Source: Thunnus maccoyii
Lineage: Eukaryota > Chordata > Actinopteri > Scombriformes > Scombridae
Length of the DNA: 64,000 nt
Direction of reading: 5' to 3'
Assembly (NCBI RefSeq): GCF_910596095.1
Contig: NC_056545.1
Coordinates: 2,278,001 to 2,342,000, forward strand
Shown piece by piece: positions 13,401 to 23,378 of the stretch (position 1 is the stretch's first letter; each line of letters starts with the position of its first letter). The notes under the pieces were generated by a model, which had not been told where the DNA came from, did not search any database, and saw nothing but the letters and a program-made list of their open reading frames with translations. A program made the translations under genes and the position numbers.

Positions 13401-13852
13401 GTAAACTACAACTTCCCTGGTTGGTTTTAAACTCAGATGACAGTTTAACCGCAACACCTCTGCAGTCACGTCCCGGTGTTTCGGTGTCTCTGATAAAAGC
13501 CTCAAGTACCGTTAAAGTTAATAAATCCAGCATCAGTTTATAGCAGAGATGAATATTTAAAAACTCTGAGCCAAATATGCACTGAAGACACTTCTGTTTA
13601 CACCCAAACACCGGCTACCGGCTAGGCTAACATGCTAGCTGGTGGCTATTGTTGTGAATGGACGTCTGAAAGCTACGTTAGCTTCACAAGCTAACTAACG
13701 TTTGTCGCATCCGTTGTTCACGTTAACCGCGCTACTGAACAAAAACAACGACCGGGATTTGTTCAAACTGCAGCTCAGTGAGGAAAAACTGTTTCTAACT
13801 GTTTTATTAACGTTACCTGAGCATCTTTCGGGATGGTTTTTGGAGCAGACAT
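7493..13852 (-). CDS. taf9: TATA-box-binding protein associated factor 9 (TFIID/SAGA subunit), complete, 7 exons
   Basis: TAF9 is a histone-fold subunit that pairs with TAF6 in TFIID and with TAF6L/TAF6 in SAGA-type complexes, supporting RNA polymerase II transcription in the nucleus. Coding exons on the minus strand, in order: 13817-13852, 12398-12479, 11000-11136, 10774-10908, 10596-10677, 8898-9011, 7493-7650. They sum to 744 bases (247 aa plus stop), every junction keeps frame and all introns are GT-AG. The protein starts [12 protein letters not shown]. The histone fold (about residues 12-80) includes [20 protein letters not shown] and the Asp-Ala-Asp-Asp loop. Next come the signature [10 protein letters not shown], then TPLPLIKPY and [17 protein letters not shown], and a C-terminal [20 protein letters not shown] followed by an acidic tail ending YDAL. 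Retention of STPTLGTP- and [11 protein letters not shown]-type segments favours TAF9 over TAF9B. Introns are loaded with small repeats. No AK6 exon sharing the 5' end was recognised. Confidence 0.97.
7755..8085. repeat. GCTGCAACTAA-type hairpin element, degraded (taf9 intron)
   Basis: Sequence of alternating ATTAAT/GATTAAT motifs ending 'cgttagttgcagct', the inverted terminal motif of a small palindromic family found many times in this window. Left boundary is uncertain. Confidence 0.45.
9170..9425. repeat. GCTGCAACTAA-type hairpin element (taf9 intron)
   Basis: The left part reads 'gatcgattagctgatcgaca' and the right end 'attagttgcagctt'. The middle carries the family's 'tctggactctaagaaataa...attttatgacat' type text. 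Non-coding. Confidence 0.5.
9838..9977. repeat. 140-nt uninterrupted polypurine tract (GAA/GGA), taf9 intron
   Basis: Every base from 9838 to 9977 on the plus strand is A or G, arranged as irregular GAA and GGA triplets. On the taf9 sense strand this is an uninterrupted pyrimidine tract within the intron between coding exons 5 and 6. The Lys/Glu/Arg-only frames read through it are artefacts. Confidence 0.95.
11155..11400. repeat. GCTGCAACTAA-type hairpin element (taf9 intron)
   Basis: Shares 'cagctgatcgacaggaa' with the copy at 9170-9425 and ends in 'cagattaattaataatga'. Terminal motifs are degraded. Confidence 0.45.
11578..11815. repeat. GCTGCAACTAA-type hairpin element (taf9 intron)
   Basis: Starts 'agagctgcaactaactatta' and ends 'aaattgttgcagctca', giving clear inverted termini. 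No coding capacity. Confidence 0.65.
11968..12260. repeat. GCTGCAACTAA-type hairpin element (taf9 intron)
   Basis: Starts 'tagagctgcaacaattagtt' and ends 'aattgttcgttgcagctctg'. The two ends are inverted repeats of each other and the interior has the family's 'aaaatgctgaaaatgtgcag' stretch. Confidence 0.65.
12570..12665. repeat. GCTGCAACTAA-type element, fragment (taf9 intron 1)
   Basis: Family-typical 'cagaaaatattcatatttaa' followed by a right end 'gattaattgttgcagttg'. Only about one third of the element remains. Confidence 0.45.
12970..13200. repeat. Two GCTGCAACTAA-type fragments, adjacent (taf9 intron 1)
   Basis: A right end 'aatgaatagttgcagcca' near 13100 is followed by a left end 'aggctgcgactaactattat' near 13140, so fragments of two copies lie head to tail within 230 bases. 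Confidence 0.45.
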
Positions 13853-13958
13853 TTTAATTTTCCCCGCAGCGCCTTCACTTCTTCTTCTTCTGCTTCCAGT
13901 TCACATGGACTTCCCGCGAGATTATCATCACAGACGAGACTACAAGACCCATAATGCA
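13853..13958 (-). promoter_or_regulatory. taf9 core promoter region with ZNF143/Staf-like site
   Basis: Directly upstream of the taf9 start codon the plus strand reads ACTACAAGACCCATAATGCA at 13939-13958. This matches most positions of the ZNF143/Staf consensus (ACTACAA, CCCA and ATGCA blocks at the right spacing). TTCCCGCG at 13911-13918 resembles an E2F site. No TATA box was seen, as is usual for a housekeeping gene. The (TAA)n array and a MITE begin within 150 bases, so the promoter is probably compact. Confidence 0.55.
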
Positions 13959-13994
13959 ATTACTAAAAACAATAGTATTCAAACAGGTGATAGT

Positions 13995-14008
13995 TAATAA
14001 TAATAATG

Positions 14009-14077
<69 letters not shown>

Positions 14078-14078
14078 T
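13995..14078. repeat. (TAA)n microsatellite
   Basis: Trinucleotide array with one early interruption, lying between the taf9 promoter and composite element A1. Confidence 0.95.
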
Positions 14079-14129
14079 AACAACGTAAAAATACTCCACT
14101 ACAAGTAAAAGTCCTGCATGAAAAATCCT

Positions 14130-14385
14130 CCTACAGTAAAAGTACAAAAATGCAAATATTATGAACTTGATGTAGTTAAAGTATTGCAGTAAAAGTACAT
14201 AAGTATTATGAGCTTGATGTAGTCAAAGTATTGCAGTAAAAGTACATAAAAATTATGAGCTTGATGTAGTTAAAGTATTGCAGTAAAAGTACATAAGTAT
14301 TATGAGCTTGATGTAGTTAAAGTATTGCAGTAAAAGTACATAAGTATTATGAGCTTGATGTAGTAAAGTATTGCAGTAAAAGTAG
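14130..14385. repeat. 47-bp minisatellite in A1, about 5 units
   Basis: Units contain 'agcttgatgtagttaaagta' and 'ttgcagtaaaagtacataag'. The period is 47 bases, measured in the sister array at 19693-20066. Units differ at single positions and one lacks a base. No spacer variation is present, so it is not a CRISPR array. Confidence 0.85.
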
Positions 14386-14536
14386 TGGTTTGGTCCCTCT
14401 GACTGATATATTATTATATATGACATCATTAGATTATTAATAGTGAAGCATCAGTGTTAGAGCAGCATGTTACTGTTGTAGCTGCTGGAGGTGGAGCTAG
14501 TTTACACTACTTTATATACAGTTAGCTAGTTTAGTC

Positions 14537-14868
14537 CAGTGGTTCCCAACCTAGGGGTTGGGCCCCTCCAAAGGGTCAGCAGATAAATCTGAGGGGTGGT
14601 GAGATGATTAATGGGAGAGGAAAGAAGAAAAAACAAAGTTCTGATACACAAATCTGTTTTCAGTTTTTGGACTTTTTCTCTAATCTTTGATTTTTGCTGA
14701 AATATTGGATCATTTGAACATTTATTGAAATGAAAGCATGTGAGAAGTTTAGAGGGAAAAATCACTATTTGGTGGAGCTGTTAACAACTCATAGACATGT
14801 GAAATGTGACCCCGACTACACACTGCTTTTTGTAAGACGTCAAAAGCCAAAAAGGTTGGAAACCACTG
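14537..14868. mobile_element. 332-bp hAT-like non-autonomous element nested in A1
   Basis: Left terminus CAGTGGTTCCCAACC and right terminus GGTTGGAAACCACTG are inverted repeats. CAG-starting termini of this type are characteristic of hAT transposons. Flanking octamers GTTTAGTC and GTTTCATC agree at six of eight positions, consistent with a decayed 8-bp target duplication. Identical-length copies lie at 19200-19531 and 50411-50742. Short open frames conserved among copies only reflect recent copying. Confidence 0.75.
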
Positions 14869-14945
14869 GTTTCATCTTTAACAATGTGTTGTATTTTAAA
14901 AGCTTGTTATATTATCCATTGTGTCAAATCTTCATCTGAAATCTT

Positions 14946-16404
14946 TTTAAGAATCAGCAGTGATCTCTGTGTCGCTTCCTGAACAGTTGATGTTTTCTGA
15001 AGATATGAGCGATAGATACACTCTCCTCGTTTACCTTTAATATGATTTATTGTCGTCTAAACCAACCAACAGTGTCACAAAGCTTCACCTGAAGCAGCCA
15101 TAAGCAGAATTATACTTTCAATTACGTCATTAGGACTTTACAAAATATGCAACTGTTCAGATATTTTAATATTTTATATGTGACTTAGGTAAAATTACAT
15201 AACTAAAGTGAAAAAAAAAAGTTTAATGGAGGTATTTTTACATTTTGGCATCAATAATTTCATTCAATTACAGAGAGAGACACTTAATGAGGACCAAACC
15301 CTGAAACAGAGCAGAGACAGAAGAAAACCTGCAGGAGGCGCTACAGGAAAACACACCGAACACTGAGTCTGAGCTCCTCCTGCATCCTGCATGAAACAAT
15401 GTAATGAACTCTATATTATTACATGATATTCTCCTAAAAAAAAGATAAATGTCAAATATCAGACAATAAAGGACTAAAGACACAAATACGACGTTGTGAT
15501 AAAGATAAAAGAAACATGATTTTAAGAGTGCAGTGTCAGTGTGTTACAGTAATAATATTTTGTTATACTATCATGCATGACAGCCAGTTTCCTCATGATA
15601 TGTTATTTGCTAGATTGGTATAAATCTACAAGGAAACTGCATAATTTATTTATTCATTTATCTGAAGAAACTCTTCACTCTCAAGTTTTAAACATGAAAT
15701 TATTACAAATATGGTAGTAAAACAGCACAAATTACAATAAATGTCCCAAACACAATGAAACTTGTGACATTTCATGCTTTCAGGTGTAAGATGATGTAAA
15801 AAGGAAATCAAATTATTATGTCCATGATAGTTTTTGGGAAGGTTAGAGGTCGACACTTTGACAAAGTTCACAGATATTTATATTGCAAAATACTGTTTCT
15901 GAATCTCAGACTTTGTTAAATGAACAGCTGTGTCTTGTTTTTGAACATCTGCAGCAGAAAAAAAACCATTCAAAAACAGCAGAATGATCCTTTAAAACAA
16001 CTTCCTGAAATAACCTAATTTTTATTTTTATGGACTTTTTTCATCAAATCAGATCCAGGAACTGTTTTAAATGAATATTAACTTATCATCTTCCTGCAGA
16101 TTAAAGTTACTTAAATATGGAGAAATACATAAAAAAACTGTACATTTGAGTGAATGCTGCGAGCTGAGCTGATAAGAGATATTCCCAGAAGTCGTAAAAG
16201 ACGCTCGGTATCGAGTCTTATCGCTTTAGTCAGCAAAACGAAATCCTCAGAAGAAGAGCCGTGGCAGGTTTCTAGATGACTAATGTTCTCAAAGGACTGA
16301 CGGAGGAGAACGAGTCGAGTCCACAGTGCTGCGATAAAAAAAAAAAACTGTTGACCAACAGCAGCCGATGTGAACTTTCACATGTAAAGGTTGTGACAGA
16401 GGAG
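14946..16404. other. Non-genic AT-rich DNA
   Basis: No exon, RNA gene or clear element was recognised. Scattered homopolymers occur. Confidence 0.4.
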
Positions 16405-16790
16405 GTGAAGAAGAACTCAGATCCTTAAATACAAGTAGAAACACCACAAAAGTACACAAGTATTACTGACTAACTTCACCTAAAGTATTAATTTGGCTGT
16501 TAATTATAGATCAAATATGTTTATAAAGTACATTATGAATGTTTTACTGATGTAGCTGCTGCAGTTTGAACTACAAGACGTTAAACGAGATGAATCTGAC
16601 GACAGAAACGGTTATTTATTTGAAACCATGTGAGACGTTTAGAGGAGAAATGTCTCTTTATTAATGAAACTCATAGATGTCTGATTCACAGTGTGATTTA
16701 TAAGCTTATCATCGTTATTTTATGTCAAATTTTTAATCTCAAAGCTTTACCAGTGACTCCAGCTGTCGAGTAGAAAGTACAATATCTCTC
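16405..16790. mobile_element. Old, divergent copy of the outer MITE of family A
   Basis: Starts 'gaagaagaactcagatcctt', the usual terminus of this teleost family. It also contains 'gtgagacgtttagaggagaa' and 'ctcatagatgtctgattcac', which correspond to the nested hAT segment of the young copies, so this copy may carry the same insertion. It is strongly decayed and lacks the 47-bp array. Confidence 0.5.
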
Positions 16791-16917
16791 TAAAGGTTTC
16801 TACAAACTCTGAACTGGAGAAGACTGGTTTCCAGTAACATCACAGTACTGGAATGAACGACAACACAGCTTGAAGTTAGAGACAAATTCCTCTGTGTGAC
16901 TTTACTGTGACTGATGT

Positions 16918-17285
16918 TTTCATCAGAAACAAGTCATGAACATGAACACACTTCTGATATACTTCAGATTTTCAGTTGATATGTTGAACATGTTAGCAAA
17001 CAGTTGTTTATTTCAACATCCAGCAGTTACGGAGCAACATTATCATTCATGTGGAGTCGTGTTTCTGTCCACCTGGTGAATGTGAGTCCAGTATTCACTC
17101 TCTTTTAGCTTCTGTTTTTGCTCTCTACCAACTCCTGAGGGAAATATCTGGCTCTTTAGCTGCTAAATGCTCCACTATGTTCACCAGCTAGTCTACAGCT
17201 AACTGTTAGCAGGTAGTGTACAGCGACTTTTTACAGCTTTTTCTCTGAAAACGACGCTATGAGACGCTGAGAGTGAACCAGAACA
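16918..17285. repeat. Dispersed repeat family B, copy 1
   Basis: Shares long near-identical text with 17570-17930 and 27945-28370, including 'cagcagttacggagcaacat' and 'gctaaatgctccactatgtt'. Non-coding; the class is unknown to me. Confidence 0.7.
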
Positions 17286-17423
17286 GTAATCATAATATTT
17301 GATACCTGACACAGAGTGTCAATATTAAGTTGATGTGTTTAACTTGATAGTAAAACGTTGCTTATTTCCACATCAAGCAGCTACGGTGCAACATTATCGT
17401 CACATTGATAATATCAATAATTA

Positions 17424-17470
17424 CTTGTGGTGTTCCTCAGGGTTCTGTTCTTGATCCTTTATAGTTTTAA
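17424..17470 (+). pseudogene. LINE reverse-transcriptase fragment
   Basis: The frame reads GVPQGSVLDPL then a stop, the conserved reverse-transcriptase GxPQGSxLxPL motif of non-LTR retrotransposons. It lies between two family B copies and is a small relic. Confidence 0.55.
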
Positions 17471-17569
17471 TCTGGTTCAAGCAACTTGACATGATGTTTT
17501 TTGTCCACTTGTTTTCAGCAGAATAGTCTGTAAAAAGCATTTTTGTTATATTATCAGCTTATAAAGTAC

Positions 17570-17930
17570 TTGTGGCTAACATGTTAGCAAACAGTTGTTT
17601 ATTTCAACATCCAGCAGTTACGGAGCAACATTATCATTCATGTGGAGTCGTGTTTCTGTCCACCTGGTGAATGTGAGTCCAATATTCACTCTCTTTTAGC
17701 TCTGTTTTTGCTCTCTACCAACTCCTGAGGGAAATATCTGGCTCTTTAGCTGCTAAATGCTCCACTATGTTCACCAGCTAGTCTACAGCTAACTGTTAGC
17801 AGGTAGTGTACAGCAGCTTTTTACAGCTTTTTCTCTGAAAATGACGCTATGAGAGCGCTGAGAGTGAACCAGAACAGTAAAAGTCGCAGCCGGACAGATG
17901 AACAATGAGCTGAAACTCACTATAAAGCTC
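17570..17930. repeat. Dispersed repeat family B, copy 2
   Basis: Direct repeat of 16918-17285, extended at its right end by 'gcagccggacagatgaacaa', also present in the copy at 27945-28370. The two copies plus the RT relic between them form a local duplication. Confidence 0.7.
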
Positions 17931-18625
17931 CGTAAAGCCGAGAGGAGCTGCAGAGTCACTGTAGGTTCATCACAAAGAGACACGACCAACACGTTACTAC
18001 ACAGATCAGACTGAGGAGTCAAAATATTGATTATCGACACTTTAAAGTTGTTTTGTGACGTGAATGAATCATTTTATTGTGATCTTGTGTTCATATCTGT
18101 TCTCAGGTCTGAATAAATAAATAAAGCTTAATATATCAGCTATAACTTTGTGTCTCGATGTTTTTGTAAAATACACATTAACGCAGATTTTGGGGAGAAA
18201 AGTATTTAAAATGTTTGTATAATTATAAATATTTCATAATACCTTCAGACATAACAGACAGTATTTAACATAAGTTGATGTCAGGGTCACATAAAACAAT
18301 AAACACTGATTGTAATATTCATGTTATCATCATCTAGAGGGGAATGTGACCTCTGACCTTTGACCTCTCTGACTGTAACGTTAGTGCTGCAGGAAGTGAA
18401 ACTGTCACCGTGACAAAAGGCGGAGACTGTGTTGTTGTTGTTGTTGTTGTTTTTCCCTCCGCTGAGCTTCATTAAAACATATTTTTTAAATAAAATCATC
18501 GATCAGCTCGTCATCGGCGGCGTCCTCGCGTTGACCTGCGATGTTTACAGACACGTTCACACTCCTGCACGCCATAAAGCCATGAGAACCACGACACCTC
18601 CACAACTGTACGCTGCTTTATGTGC

Positions 18626-18669
<44 letters not shown>

Positions 18670-19040
18670 TTCTAATGATTAACCTTTACAGCCCGTCGTC
18701 CTGCAGCTTTGCTTGTCACAGTCGTAAACCAGGAGAGCGTTTTTTTTTTTCTGTCGCTCGTATCTTCAGAGAGCATCGACTGCTCAGGAAGCGACACAGA
18801 TACGACACACTGCTGATTCTTAAAAAAAATGACTTTTATGGATCTTTTGACACAGTTATGATCATTTTTAATGACTCGATCCTTCTGATTGCAAATCAGT
18901 TTATCGTTGGAGACACGAAGACCAGAATAAACTTTATTGAAAGTAGTAATAAAGCCACATTCGCTGTATTTTAATTAACAGTGACTGCTGATTGTATTTA
19001 AGACAGAGTCATATTTACTGAAGTACTGAGCTTCTGCAGT
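17931..19040. other. Non-genic DNA with a (TA)n(TG)n microsatellite
   Basis: No gene was recognised. A dinucleotide array (TA then TG) occupies 18626-18669, and a (GTT)n run lies near 18431-18451. The open frame across this area has no recognisable protein character. Confidence 0.4.
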
Positions 19041-19199
19041 GTTTTGAGGTACTTGTACTTTACTTGAGTATTTCCATGTGATGCTACTTTCTACTCCACT
19101 ACATTTATTTGACAGCTTTAGTTACTTTTCAGATGAAGATTTGACACAATGGATAATATAACAAGCTTTTAAAATACAACACATTGTTAAAGATGAAAC

Positions 19200-19531
19200 C
19201 AGTGGTTTCCAACCTTTTTGGCTTTTGACGTCTTACAAAAAGCAGTGTGTAGTCGGGGTCACATTTCACATGTCTATGAGTTGTTAACAGCTCCACCAAA
19301 TAGTGATTTTTCCCTCTAAACTTCTCACATGCTTTCATTTCAATAAATGTTCAAATGATCCAATATTTCAGCAAAAATCAAAGATTAGAGAAAAAGTCCA
19401 AAAACTGAAAACAGATTTGTGTATCAGAACTTTGTTTTTTCTTCTTTCCTCTCCCATTAATCATCTCACCACCCCTCAGATTTATCTGCTGACCCTTTGG
19501 AGGGGCCCGACCCCTAGGTTGGGAACCACTG
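19200..19531. mobile_element. 332-bp hAT-like element nested in A2
   Basis: Termini CAGTGGTTTCCAACC and GGTTGGGAACCACTG. Flanking octamers GATGAAAC and GGCTAAAC are the reverse complements of those around the A1 copy (one base differs), so the insertion happened once, before the composite spread. Confidence 0.75.
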
Positions 19532-19692
19532 GGCTAAACTAGCTAACTGTATATAAAGTAGTGTAAACTAGCTCCACCTCCAGCAGCTACAACAGTAACA
19601 TGCTGCTCTAACACTGATGCTTCACTATTAATAATCTAATGATGTCATATATAATAATATATCAGTCAGAGGGACCAAACCACTACTTTTAC

Positions 19693-20066
19693 TGCAATAC
19701 TTTAACTACATCAAGCTCATAATACTTATGTACTTTTACTGCAATACTTTAACTACATCAAGCTCATAATACTTATGTACTTTTACTGCAATACTTTAAC
19801 TACATCAAGCTCATAATACTTATGTACTTTTACTGCAATACTTTAACTACATCAAGCTCATAATACTTATGTACTTTTACTGCAATACTTTAACTACATC
19901 AAGCTCATAATACTTATGTACTTTTACTGCAATACTTTAACTACATCAAGCTCATAATACTTATGTACTTTTACTGCAATACTTTAACTACATCAAGCTC
20001 ATAATACTTATGTACTTTTACTGCAATACTTTAACTACATCAAGCTCATAATACTTATGTACTTTT
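19693..20066. repeat. 47-bp minisatellite in A2, about 8 units
   Basis: Unit contains 'tactttaactacatcaagct' and 'cataatacttatgtactttt'. Successive units start at 19701, 19748 and 19795, giving a period of 47. Units are almost identical, so the array is young or homogenised. Confidence 0.9.
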
Positions 20067-20070
20067 ACTG

Positions 20071-20622
20071 CAACATATTATTACGTCTCTGTACTTAATA
20101 AATCGGCTCTGAAGTTCGACTTTTAGCATCTTTTTCTGACTTTTGTCTTTTTTTATTTCAGCAGTTTGTTTTTCTTCTTCCTCTCCGTTGTTCTCTTCCT
20201 TCCTCCGTCTCATTCACATTCTTCCTCTTTCTTTCTGTCTCTCTCTCTCTCTCTCGTTCAAACTCCTCTCGGTGTCAAAACTTGCGCCGCATCTCTGAGG
20301 CGCCGGGCCGCCACACTTCACAGGTGCGGTCTGGGTAAACAATGGCGGGAAGCTGGAGCCGGCTTCCCCGACATTAGCATGCTTTAGGAGAATTAGCATT
20401 TTTTAGCATTAAGTGGCTCAAGAGGTGCGAGTCCTCCTCGGTCGTCTAGGGGTCGTGACCTTTGACCCCCCCCTCCCCCCCCCCCCCCATCAGGCAAACA
20501 CAGCCATGTGTTTTTACATCAAGTGGAGTGAAGTAAGACTCAAGTTAACTGTGTGTTGTTAAAATGTCACTGATGTTTATGTGTGAGAGGTCAGATTATG
20601 AGATTATTACATGGCAAACAAT

Positions 20623-20681
<59 letters not shown>

Positions 20682-21065
20682 CAAAGCAGCCCCTCCCTGC
20701 TGTGTTTCAGTCAGCGAGGCTCCAGAAGTTTATAATCTGTTTAACCAGAAACAGTCAGACTGCTGTAATCTGTCTGTGTGTTTGTGTGAGAGGTAATAAT
20801 ATTCGGAAAAAATACATTAATCATCTAATATTTGACAAACCACACAGGGAGGAGCTGCTTTTATGAAGCTAATGAGTGTATTTGTGTTCCTGAACTTCAG
20901 TCCCGCTGCCGACAGGTTGACCGGTCGTCACTGGATCAAAGTCGGGACTAATCACTCAATCACTCACAATTACAATTAATATGTTAATACTTGTGCACGA
21001 GCTGCAATGTGAAATGCTCGCTGGCATATTTACTTAACCCGAGTTCAAACATGAGCCATCCTGGA
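20071..21065. other. Non-genic DNA with a small GC-rich patch, C-run and (CA)n
   Basis: A GC-rich patch at about 20270-20370 contains several CpGs and ATGGCGGGAAGC, but no supported exon. A C-rich run lies at 20466-20488 and a (CA)n array at 20624-20680. No gene was recognised. Confidence 0.4.
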
Positions 21066-21545
21066 TGTACAGGACTGTGTTTTAGGCAAGTGGCAACCAC
21101 CAGGGCTGTAAAATGAAGCCAAAAACTGCAGTTCCTTGAACGACCACTTGAGGCTCCAAAAGTGAGTCAATCTCCATAGACCCCCATGTTAAAATACCCA
21201 ACTTTACAGCAGAAATAAACATGTTTACAGCCTGGTACAAACAACGGTTTTGGTCTCTGTAGCTAATTTCTCCTTTCATGACAACTGTACGGGGGTGAAT
21301 TTTTTTATAACTCACCTGTTTAAGTTTTATTAAGCCGTAAAGTTATGCATAATGAAGGACATGGCTGCTTTGAGTGACAGGTCCACCAGCCGCTAGGTGG
21401 CTTGTTTCAGCCATTCGGCCCGCCTCTTTGCCCATTTTTGATTGGCTGGGAGTTAGGAGCGGCTCATTTTGAGCTTCAAAACCGCTCTTCAGAAACCAAC
21501 GGGTGACGTCACGGTAACTACGTCCATATTTTTATACAGTCTGTG
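21066..21545. mobile_element. MITE-like interspersed repeat (ends 'ttttatacagtctgtgg')
   Basis: Contains 'gcagttccttgaacgaccac', 'cagcagaaataaacatgttt' and the right-end text 'gtccatatttttatacagtc', which I recognise as an abundant teleost element. Non-coding; boundaries approximate. Confidence 0.55.
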
Positions 21546-23080
21546 GTTTTAGGACCTTTTAGATGTTTAGATTCTTCTCCGTTATTCAGCAGCATCATCA
21601 GGGAGGCGTCTGATCATCTGCAGCAGGACGACGAGCCCAAACATCCAGCCAGAGTCATAAAGATCTGTCTTCAGAAGAACGAGGAGTCCTGATCTCAACA
21701 TCATGGAGTCCGTCTGGGATTAACATGACGAGACAGAAACAGCAGAAGAAGAAGATGCAGGAACAACCGACCTGAAACACCGAGGAGAACTGCTGCTGTT
21801 TACTCAACTTTGTATCAAGTTAACTGATCAATAAAAACTATTCAAAGCATCCTCACTTTACTTTTAGTGCCTAAAATGTTTGCACAGTTCTGTTTGTTAA
21901 CATTCAGAAAACCAATGAAAGGTCTCATCTTTGTAATAAACGTCTATAATCTTCACTGCTCTTTCTCACAATTAACCACTGCTGACCTTTAACCTCTGAC
22001 GATGTGTGAGCTTGTGGGAAAGAATGTTTATTAAAAACAGACATATTCAATATGTAACTATAATAAATCATTTTTTAAAAAACAAGGCTGCATAGTTGTA
22101 AATTTCTCCACCTGCTCACGTCCACATTGGGACTTTCTCATTCAAACGTTTGAACACAAAACTTTCAACTTTTCTTCTTCTTCTTCTGCCAAATAAAACA
22201 AACACAGTTATCCAGAAGGGATACAGGAAGTCTGGAGAGCATACCGACAGATATACAGTCAATCTATAACTTGAATTGGGATCATAATAAGGACACAAGC
22301 ATCACATAAAAATATAACTGAGGATGATTTCCTTTTACTTTTTCATTGGTTAACTATTGACTGTGTTTAACAGCCGGAGACGAACACACAGAGCCGCAGC
22401 AGATAGAAAAGACACGACGAGTGAAGGTGAAAGAGACGCAGAGACGTAGTTTACTGGTTATAAACAGCTGCAGCTTCATGTTGTTGTTATCTCAGAAAAA
22501 AAATCCTAATAAAATGATCAGTTAGTGTATAATCAACATCATCAATTATGATGTAATATCATAAATTACCAGCAGTAGACCTATAAAGTAGTTGTAATTA
22601 AAATACATTGTTTTACACTGTAAAACAACATACAGGAATTTAGTGGAATCAACAAATATTTTGTCATTAACTTAAATATACAAGTTTTATTCATTTCAAG
22701 CAAATTCAACATAAAATTTCTAGTTTTCATTTTCAATCCATTTTGACTTGAAGTTAAATTAAGTAGCAGACTTCCCAGAATGCATTGCGTCAGAGTTAAA
22801 CCTTTTCTTTTTTTTTTGTAGTTTCAAGAAAACACACATGAAGGAAACTTGCTGTGTGTTTTTATACGTGTTGAGACAAATCACGGCTGTTTCTTTTAAT
22901 AATAATGAAAACAATATGAAGTCAGTAAACTTATCGTTCATTCAACTTAATATCTGAAATTTATTGAACTCGTCATCTCTAGTGAAGTTAATTAACTTAT
23001 GAGATGATTTTCAACTAATCAACTATTGTTAAATTACATTTAAATTACATTTAACAATAAGCGTGTTTACGTGATATTTT
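21546..23080. other. Non-genic DNA
   Basis: AT-rich, with no supported exon. A segment near 21560-21830 contains mixed-composition text, but no long frame or splice structure could be built. Confidence 0.35.
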
Positions 23081-23240
23081 CACAGTGTACACATTAATGC
23101 ATCCATAATTATAATCAAATACATATGATTCTGAATGGGCCATTTTGCATCATATGTACTTTTACAGTAAAATTTTGAATGCAGGATTTTTACTGTATTT
23201 CTACACTGATGCATTACTTAAGTAAAGTATATGGCTAGCA
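23080..23240. repeat. Fragment of outer MITE of family A
   Basis: Text 'gattctgaatgggccatttt' followed by 'cttttacagtaaaattttga' corresponds to the internal region of the family's usual full-length form, here truncated at both ends. Confidence 0.45.
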
Positions 23241-23333
23241 TAACAGGTAGAAAAATATCCAGTTAAACCACAGACACGTCTGTCGTTTCCCTTCTAAAAT
23301 CTGGTTGTCTTAGTTTACAACCATTTATGGTTC

Positions 23334-23378
23334 ATTACAGGAGCGAGGCTCTATTTTTCTCAGCCATCCTGCCATAAA
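23334..23378. promoter_or_regulatory. Pair of CDX-type motifs (candidate regulatory site)
   Basis: TTTATGG at 23334-23340 and its reverse complement CCATAAA at 23372-23378 lie 31 bases apart in a stretch that is not obviously repetitive. CDX proteins bind TTTATG-type sites. This is an inference from motif matching only. Confidence 0.2.

Larger units (their letters stand above)
14085..14945. mobile_element. Composite MITE A1 (outer element with nested hAT-like MITE and 47-bp minisatellite)
   Basis: The left part has text such as 'tactccactacaagtaaaag', typical of an abundant teleost MITE. It runs into a 47-bp tandem array (14130-14385, roughly five units), then unique MITE sequence ('gaccaaac...gctgctggag' region inverted), then an inserted 332-bp element at 14537-14868, then 'ttaaaagcttgttatattat' and a truncated right end. 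The same composite is found inverted at 19041-20070, partly at 41627-42125 and nearly complete at 50290-51313. Confidence 0.75.
19041..20070. mobile_element. Composite MITE A2, inverted relative to A1
   Basis: Begins 'ttttgaggtacttgtacttt', the terminal region of the outer MITE, and passes 'ctactccactacatttattt'. It includes the nested hAT-like element at 19200-19531 and ends in the 47-bp array. Over the shared part it is nearly identical to A1, in the opposite orientation, 4.1 kb away. Confidence 0.75.

Noticed and set aside
14730-14939. 69-aa frame found identically at 14730, 19129 and 50304, and a 79-aa frame on the opposite strand
   Set aside because: Identity follows from recent copying of the composite MITE; frames cross the hAT-like element's terminus and show no domain.
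19693-20066. Regular 47-bp repeats as a possible CRISPR array
   Set aside because: Repeats are directly contiguous, with no spacers, in a vertebrate MITE.
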